This document shows positions 7,256 through 12,605 of a DNA stretch of 12,605 nt, piece by piece (position 1 is the stretch's first letter; every line of letters starts with the position of its first letter). The position numbers and the translations under genes are program-made. The DNA is from Methanomassiliicoccus sp. UBA6 (GTDB taxonomy: Archaea > Thermoplasmatota > Thermoplasmata > Methanomassiliicoccales > Methanomassiliicoccaceae). The stretch lies in NCBI GenBank assembly GCA_002508545.1, contig DAVH01000030.1, positions 1 through 12,605 on the forward strand, read 5' to 3'. Under the pieces are notes generated by a model. That model was not told the DNA's origin. It did no database searches and saw nothing but the letters and a program-made list of their open reading frames with translations.

Positions 7256-10200
7256 TTACTCCGACGGCTTGTTCTCCTCATCGGCCTTGGGCTGCTCCTC
7301 GGCGGGCTTGGCCTCCTCGGCGGGGGCCTCGGGCTTCACCGTCTTCTTCTCCACCGGCCGGCGGACGATCCGCCTCAGGGGCCTGGGAGCGGTCTCGCTC
7401 TTGGGCTTCTCCTCGGCGGGGGCATCCTTGCGCTGCTCGATGTTGGACCCGCACTTGTGGCAGATGGGGGAGCCGCGGGGGTTCAGGGTGCCGCAGGTGG
7501 GGCAGGCCACTCCGGTGAACTTCCGCTTCTCCTCCTCCTGGGACAGCCAGTTCTCGAAGCTCACGTAGGACGGCTGCTTCTTGAACCAGTCCTGGAACTT
7601 GCTGTCGGAGTACTTCTTGCCCATGGACTTCTTGGCCTCTTCGCGGTAGGTGTCGACGTACGCCTCGTACTGCTCCCTCATCTTCTTGAGGTAGGCGTCC
7701 TCCTCCTCCTCGATGGCATCACCGATGAACTTGGCGTTGCACTCCGGACAGGAGGTCGAGTTCGACGGGATCCATGCCCCGCACTCGCTGCACTTCGCGG
7801 TGCCGACCTCGAACTCCACCCCGCACTTGGGGCAGCGCTTGGAGGACTCGGGGATAAGGGCGCCGCACTCGCCGCACTCCACCATCTTCCCCAGGCCATA
7901 CTTGTACAGCCAGGCGGAGAAAACGATGATCGCCGCAGCGATGACTCCGAGGATCATCATGTAGATGTACCAGGGGATGCCCCCGCCGTCGGCCGCGACG
8001 ATGGTCACGTTCTTGGAGGCGATGGGGGACACCTTGCCCCCGATAGGCGATTCGCCGCGCACCTGGTAGTCGCCTGCGGAGCCTTCGGGCACGTACAGCG
8101 GGATGGCGAAGTAGCCCTGGGCGTTGGTGGTCCGGTTGACCTTCTCGCCGATCTGCACGCCGTTCCGCTCCAGCCAGACGAAGACCTCAACGCCGGGTAT
8201 GGGGTCTGAGGTGTTCCTGTTGGTCACCTGGCCGGTCACGACGATGCTGGTCCCCGGCACATAGGTCGTCCCGTCCAGGGGGAATATCTCCACCATCGCG
8301 TTGGGCGGGTCGATCTCGAACTCCACGCTCAGCTCGTTGTTGGTGCCGTCCTTCTCGTCCACGATGTCGTCGGCGTTGGCGATGACCAGCAAGGTGTAGT
8401 TGCCCGCGGTCACGTTGATCCGCCAGGTGGTGTTGACCGTGACCTCGGCACCGGCCGCCAGGTTCCTCATGGCCACGCCGATGAGCGTCCTGTTATCGCC
8501 GTCCACCGCGTAGAAGAAGAACGCGGCGGAGATGGCCGCGGTGCTGCCTCCGTTCCTGGCGATGGTTGAGAGTTCCACGGTCTCGCCCTGGGCGGCATGG
8601 GTCACGGCCTCTCCGGAGCGCTCCACGGTCAGCTCGTCGACGAACAGGAGGTCGGCCCTCAGGTCGTTGACCGCCACGCTCTGGCTGATCTCGTTGTTGG
8701 TGTAGCTGATCTCGTTGATGCGGCCGGGGATCTCCGGGTTGACGACCACGATCACGCTGGTGCTCGAGGTCCCGCTCATCAGCTCGACCTTCCAGCGGCC
8801 GACCACGGTGAGGGTCTGCTCGGGGTTGATCAGTTCTATCTTCTGAGTGTCGAACGGGGCGCCGTCCTTGGAGCCGAGGTAGAAGTACACGGTCACGTTG
8901 GACGCGGCCACATCGCCGATGTTCTTGATCGATGCCTCGACGTTCACCGTCTGCCCGATGTTGACCGGGCTGGCCGGGTTGAGCACCATGTAGTTCGGCC
9001 TCAGGTCCGCGTAGTCCAGGACCCTCTGGGAGAACGACACGGTGTTGTTGCTCTCCGAGATCTCGGTTATGACCCCGTTCCCGTCCACGACCACCTCGAT
9101 GGTGTAGGTCCCCGGCAGGCTGGGGGTCCAGGAGGCGGTGGCCAGGCCGCTCTCGCCCACGTCGATGCTGGCGATGACGTGGTTGGTCAGCAGGGTCCTG
9201 GTACTGCCGCTGGTGACGTAGAAACTGACCAGCACATCCTGGGCATTGACATCGCCGGTGTTCCAGACCCTCGCCGATATAGTGGAGGTCTGTCCCCTCA
9301 CCGGGGTGGTCGGGCTGATGGTGACATCGTTCCTCTGAACCGCGAGGTCGGCGATGCCCTGGACCGTTACCGTGGTCTGGTTGGCGTTATTGGTGTTGTC
9401 CAGCTCGTTGATCCTGCCGTAGGGGTCGATGACCACGCTGATGATCCTCTCCCCAAGATGCTTGGCGTTCCAGATGACCGAGATGTCCACCGTCTCACCC
9501 GGCTGGATCACCGGGATGGTGTACTGGTAGAAGGTGCTCCCGGTGTCGTTGAACATCACCAGGACGTTGTGGGCCGCCACCACGCCGATGTTGGAGATGG
9601 TGGTCGAGACGGTCACGTTCTGGTAGTGCACCGGGGTGCTGGTCGAGACGTATATGGGCGGGTCCAGGTCGGGCAGCGCTCCGGGCACGGATATCGTGAC
9701 CGGGGCCGGGGCGATCCGGGCCAGGGGCTCGGAGTAGGCGACGATGCCCACGTTCATTGGGTACTGGCCGGTGAAGCTCTGGCCCTGGAAGGTGTAGGTC
9801 GTGTTGGCGAAGTAGTCGCCGATGAACCCTTGGTTTACGGTCATGCCGGCGGTGCGGACGTCGGTGAGGACCCTGAAGGTTATGGAGCCGTCAGGACCGG
9901 TCATACCACTCGCGTACAATCCTCTCACCGGATGGGTTATGGCGACATAGGAGCCGGGAAGCCTCTCCCCGGTCCCATCCAGCGCGACGACCTTGACCCA
10001 GCGGTAGTGGTTGATGACCGCGGAGCCCTGGGCGTTCAGCGAGGCTATGGACACGTTGGTCACGTCCGCCACCGCGTGGCCGCCGAAGGAGGACCACGCG
10101 CGACTGAAGGTGGTGTCCTGCACGACCACATGGGCGTACGAGGTCTCGGGCGCCATAAGGTCCGCGCCCAGCTCCGAGGACCGGATGTACACGGAGCTGT

Positions 10201-12605
10201 TGTCATCGGCACGGATGTGGACCGCGTCCATGATCTTCGAGCCGATCACCGTCAGGTTGGCGTAGCCCATCAGGTACAGGTTCATGTTGTAGTTCGAGTT
10301 CAGCACCGTTCCGTCGGTGAGGACCAGGGTACCATGGTCCTGTACCAAGATATGGCTCTGGTGCGCGTTGGACTGAACCTCGGTGAAGGCGGTGTTGCTG
10401 ATGGTCAGCACGCCGTTGTTGATGACCGCCACGTTGTAGGCCCAGTTGAACGCGTTGGGGCCGGAGATGGTCAGGGTGGGGTACTCGGACCCGCCGACCA
10501 CCAGGTCGTCGCCGTCGATGGTCATGGTGACGGTTATGGTCTTGAACGCCGCGTTGTTCTCGAAGTCGTACTCGGCTATGGAGCGGTCGGCGTTCACGTA
10601 CACGAACACGGGATAGGTGCCGATCTGCGAGGGCTTCCAGCTGAAGGTCGTCTGCACGAAGCCTCCGGCGGAGACGGTCACCGTGGTCGAGCCGATGAAC
10701 TGCCCGCCCGCGGAAGCGCTGCCGGCGTACAGCGAGACGGTGGCGTTGTTGGCCGCGGCCCGCCCGGTGTTGTTGACGAATATGGTGGCGGTGACCAGGT
10801 CGCTGGAGCTCGCCGGCTGGGGGCTGAAGGTGATGTCGGCCGAGGTCAGCGTGAGCTCGGCCAGGTTGGCGAGGACGGTGAACTGCTTGGACATCACGTT
10901 GTTACTCTTGCTCTCCTCGGAGATCTCCCGGTCTGGGTCGACGAACACGCTGATGGTGTGCATGCCCTTGGGGATGTTGGCCCAGGTCACGGTCGTCAGC
11001 GGGCGGTCGTTCGGGGTGCCGGGGGCGATGTTCTCCACGGTCTGGTTGGACCAGAACACGGGGATCGAGCTGTTGAGGTAGCCGATGATGGAGACCTCGA
11101 CCCGGGTGGCGGTGGTCTTGCCGCGGTTATGCAGGACCGCGGAGATCTGCACGCTCTCGCCGTCATAGATCGTGGTCGGGGTCAGGGTTATCGGCAGCAC
11201 CACCAGGTCCGGCAGCTCGAGGGCCAGCGCGGGCATGGTGATCCTTACCTCCTTCCAGGTGTTGGCCGCCGACATGTCCGGGTAGGGGCTGAACGCCAGT
11301 CCGGTGCTGTTGGTGAACACCGAGCCGGTAGAGTTCTCGTAGGTCACCATCAGCTCGTAGGCGTAGGCCGCGTACGGGTTGGGGTTGGCCTCGTTGAGGA
11401 CCTCGGACAGGAAGGGCAGGCGGACCTTGCCCTCGTTGTCGGTGACGGCGTAGTTGGTCATGTCCCTGCCGAGGTACTGGAGCACCTCGTCGGAGGGATA
11501 ATTTCTCTGGCCGTCAGGCGTGTAATAGAACGCCGAGGCCCCGGAGTTCTGAAGCACCGAGTCGATCTCCGCGCCGTTAACCGGCAGCGACTGCACGTCG
11601 GTCACGGTGACGTTCGCCCAGCGGTAGATGTAGACGGTGGGGCTGAGCGTCATCGCCACGGATATCTTGCTAACTACTACGCTTGCGCTCAGGTCCGAGT
11701 TTATGAACCTCACTTCGAGGTTCTTTACATCAGAGACCTCTTTGACGCCATTGTCGTACAAGTTAAAGCTGGCAGATACGGCGGAGGGCGTATTCTGGGG
11801 GCGGATAGCAGTGTTGCGGAACGTTCCATCCTCTGCTCTCCACTGCAGATAGTTGCCCATTGTATATCCAACACCGGTCGAGTAGGTCAGGGTGATGGTC
11901 GCGGCTGAAAGAGGTCCGTTGAGATCGCTGGTGTTGAACTCATTGAGTTCCATTACTCTTCCAGTGCCAATGTTATATAGGGAGGCGTCTGCCGCGGTCA
12001 GGCTTCCGATGTTCTGGTCGGTGTTGTCGTTCGCCGACTTGGACGAGACCAGGGCCTCGACGGTCCGGTCGATGGTCACGAAGGCGGGCTGTCTCTCCGC
12101 GGGCGACACCATCTTCTCAGGGCTGTTGTCGATCGAGATGCCGTACAGGTAGGCCATCGAGCTGTCGCGCAGCACCAGAGTATTGTGGTTCTCCTTGTTG
12201 GAGAAGTCCACACCGAGGGTGGAGTTCACCGCGGTGAACTGGGTGTTGCCGGCCAGGTTGATGCTCGTATAGGTGGGCTCGGTTATCTCGAAGGTGATCC
12301 ACACCTTGTTGATGTGGAGGGTCTGGCCGCCATTGTTGGTGAATCCCAGGTTCAGGCCGTACAGGTCGAGCGAGGACATCGCCGGCAGGGACGCGGTGGC
12401 GATCAGCTCAATGGGCGAACCGGTGACCGGGTTGACAGGGGTGTTGATGAAGGTCAGGGAGGTCTGCCCGATAGCGCCGTTGCGGTACTGGTACTCGACG
12501 TGGGAGGAGCTCGAGAACCCGTCGTCGGTGTAATACTGCACGTTCAGGGTCGCCTGCACGTTGTCGGAGGCGCTGAAGACCAGGCCACCGGGATTGAAGC
12601 CGTCG
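7256..12605 (-). CDS. Giant membrane-anchored CARDB-repeat surface protein with cytoplasmic zinc ribbons (N-terminus outside window)
   Basis: The frame is open through the right edge, so the GTG at 12559 is not a real start; 1782 residues are visible, numbered here from base 12604. Residues 1-326 are beta-rich extracellular sequence. A YRW-headed module (327-400) is followed by two CARDB-type Ig-like repeats (464-577 and 579-692). A beta-helix-like segment (694-866) and a second YRW module (867-919) come next, then four CARDB repeats (977-1432) and a last Ig-like domain (1433-1540). One transmembrane helix (about 1545-1568) leads to zinc ribbons C1577-C1594 and C1605-C1622, a charged helical stretch, a third ribbon C1701-C1718, and a Pro/Ala/Lys/Glu tail. 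Many NxS/T sites in the outer part suggest N-glycosylation. Such repeats usually act as stalks or in adhesion and binding. The ligand is unknown. The signal peptide must lie outside the window. Confidence 0.9.
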   Translation of the reverse strand, partial: DGFNPGGLVFSASDNVQATLNVQYYTDDGFSSSSHVEYQYRNGAIGQTSLTFINTPVNPVTGSPIELIATASLPAMSSLDLYGLNLGFTNNGGQTLHINKVWITFEITEPTYTSINLAGNTQFTAVNSTLGVDFSNKENHNTLVLRDSSMAYLYGISIDNSPEKMVSPAERQPAFVTIDRTVEALVSSKSANDNTDQNIGSLTAADASLYNIGTGRVMELNEFNTSDLNGPLSAATITLTYSTGVGYTMGNYLQWRAEDGTFRNTAIRPQNTPSAVSASFNLYDNGVKEVSDVKNLEVRFINSDLSASVVVSKISVAMTLSPTVYIYRWANVTVTDVQSLPVNGAEIDSVLQNSGASAFYYTPDGQRNYPSDEVLQYLGRDMTNYAVTDNEGKVRLPFLSEVLNEANPNPYAAYAYELMVTYENSTGSVFTNSTGLAFSPYPDMSAANTWKEVRITMPALALELPDLVVLPITLTPTTIYDGESVQISAVLHNRGKTTATRVEVSIIGYLNSSIPVFWSNQTVENIAPGTPNDRPLTTVTWANIPKGMHTISVFVDPDREISEESKSNNVMSKQFTVLANLAELTLTSADITFSPQPASSSDLVTATIFVNNTGRAAANNATVSLYAGSASAGGQFIGSTTVTVSAGGFVQTTFSWKPSQIGTYPVFVYVNADRSIAEYDFENNAAFKTITVTMTIDGDDLVVGGSEYPTLTISGPNAFNWAYNVAVINNGVLTISNTAFTEVQSNAHQSHILVQDHGTLVLTDGTVLNSNYNMNLYLMGYANLTVIGSKIMDAVHIRADDNSSVYIRSSELGADLMAPETSYAHVVVQDTTFSRAWSSFGGHAVADVTNVSIASLNAQGSAVINHYRWVKVVALDGTGERLPGSYVAITHPVRGLYASGMTGPDGSITFRVLTDVRTAGMTVNQGFIGDYFANTTYTFQGQSFTGQYPMNVGIVAYSEPLARIAPAPVTISVPGALPDLDPPIYVSTSTPVHYQNVTVSTTISNIGVVAAHNVLVMFNDTGSTFYQYTIPVIQPGETVDISVIWNAKHLGERIISVVIDPYGRINELDNTNNANQTTVTVQGIADLAVQRNDVTISPTTPVRGQTSTISARVWNTGDVNAQDVLVSFYVTSGSTRTLLTNHVIASIDVGESGLATASWTPSLPGTYTIEVVVDGNGVITEISESNNTVSFSQRVLDYADLRPNYMVLNPASPVNIGQTVNVEASIKNIGDVAASNVTVYFYLGSKDGAPFDTQKIELINPEQTLTVVGRWKVELMSGTSSTSVIVVVNPEIPGRINEISYTNNEISQSVAVNDLRADLLFVDELTVERSGEAVTHAAQGETVELSTIARNGGSTAAISAAFFFYAVDGDNRTLIGVAMRNLAAGAEVTVNTTWRINVTAGNYTLLVIANADDIVDEKDGTNNELSVEFEIDPPNAMVEIFPLDGTTYVPGTSIVVTGQVTNRNTSDPIPGVEVFVWLERNGVQIGEKVNRTTNAQGYFAIPLYVPEGSAGDYQVRGESPIGGKVSPIASKNVTIVAADGGGIPWYIYMMILGVIAAAIIVFSAWLYKYGLGKMVECGECGALIPESSKRCPKCGVEFEVGTAKCSECGAWIPSNSTSCPECNAKFIGDAIEEEEDAYLKKMREQYEAYVDTYREEAKKSMGKKYSDSKFQDWFKKQPSYVSFENWLSQEEEKRKFTGVACPTCGTLNPRGSPICHKCGSNIEQRKDAPAEEKPKSETAPRPLRRIVRRPVEKKTVKPEAPAEEAKPAEEQPKADEENKPSE
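8309..9676 (-). repeat. Four consecutive CARDB-type Ig-like repeats (protein-level tandem repeat)
   Basis: Four units of about 105-118 residues run in series, starting at residues 977, 1084, 1198 and 1316 of the visible giant protein. Each opens with a 'DL' strand (LPDL, IADL, YADL, RADL). Each has a mid-unit asparagine-glycine turn (SNIG, WNTG, KNIG, RNGG) followed by 'A' and then an aliphatic strand. Each ends with an Asp/Asn-rich turn of the form 'I.E....NN' (INELDNTNN, ITEISESNN, INEISYTNN, VDEKDGTNN). This is the CARDB pattern. The DNA copies have diverged, so the repeat is visible only in protein. Confidence 0.85.
10010..10525 (-). other. Beta-helix-like segment of the giant surface protein
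   Basis: Residues about 694-866 are a run of short strand-turn units with regular 'G.L.I.N..F' and 'A.L.V.GS.I' spacing, for example 'NNGVLTISNTAF', 'DHGTLVLTDGTV' and 'GYANLTVIGSKI'. This is the look of a right-handed parallel beta-helix, a fold common in carbohydrate-binding and adhesin proteins. No catalytic motif is recognisable. The fold call is by eye. Confidence 0.5.
10525..11215 (-). repeat. Two CARDB-type Ig-like repeats nearer the N-terminus
   Basis: Residues 464-577 and 579-692 of the visible giant protein have the same signature as the later repeats: openings 'LPDLVV' and 'LAELTL', mid-unit 'HNRGKTTA' and 'NNTGRAAA', and endings 'ISEESKSNN' and 'IAEYDFENN'. They are separated from the later set of four by the beta-helix-like segment and the second YRW module. 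Confidence 0.82.

Noticed and set aside
8597..11908. 1103-codon open frame on the plus strand opposite the giant gene
   Set aside because: It is another GC-bias shadow, rich in G, R, D, H and V with no domain pattern. The minus strand carries clear CARDB repeats.
11968..11975. TATATAAC on the minus strand inside the giant gene, resembling a TATA box
   Set aside because: The predicted start point would fall just after the nearest in-frame ATG (11953), and the site lies within an uninterrupted domain. It is probably chance in the AT-richer patch.

Overview
The window looks like GC-rich archaeal chromosome. Third codon positions are almost all G or C. The forward genes carry strong archaeal Shine-Dalgarno sites (GAGGTG type) at stop/start overlaps, and the proteins are archaeal: FlaI/TadA-type ATPases, FlaJ/TadC-type membrane proteins, a pilin-like C-terminus, CARDB surface repeats and zinc-ribbon membrane proteins. 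A Thermoplasmatota-type euryarchaeon, perhaps Methanomassiliicoccales, is my best guess. It is an impression from family content, not a proven assignment.

Region 1 (1-5918, + strand) is one tightly packed operon. It holds the C-terminal part of a pilin-like secreted protein, a secretion/pilus ATPase (544-2289), two different T2SF-domain membrane proteins (2282-3322 and 3332-4234), and a second full-length paralogous ATPase (4236-5918). Genes overlap or are separated by 9 bases or fewer. The order ATPase - membrane platform - membrane platform - ATPase suggests a type IV pilus or Tad/Epd-like assembly machine with two motors. No archaellin, FlaH or other archaellum-specific gene is present, so an archaellum is not supported.

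Region 2 (5935-7161, - strand) converges on the operon with a 16-base gap. It holds two tandem paralogues of about 190 residues. Each has three CxxC-x10-CxxC zinc ribbons followed by a three-helix membrane domain. Each seems to have its own AT-rich promoter and little or no leader.

Region 3 (7256-12605, - strand) is one very large surface protein whose N-terminus lies beyond the right edge. It has at least 1782 residues. Extracellular beta-rich segments and six CARDB-type Ig-like repeats lead to a membrane-proximal Ig-like domain and one transmembrane helix. The cytoplasmic tail has three more zinc ribbons with the same cysteine spacing as those of its neighbours, then a charged disordered end. 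It ends in a pyrimidine-rich tract with T6, a likely terminator, just before the promoter of the next zinc-ribbon gene.

Taken together, the window pairs a two-motor pilus assembly operon with a cluster of envelope proteins that share one zinc-ribbon type. A functional link between the two halves is inference from proximity only. I found no tRNA, rRNA, CRISPR array, insertion sequence or long DNA repeat. There is no gene-free stretch over 300 bases.
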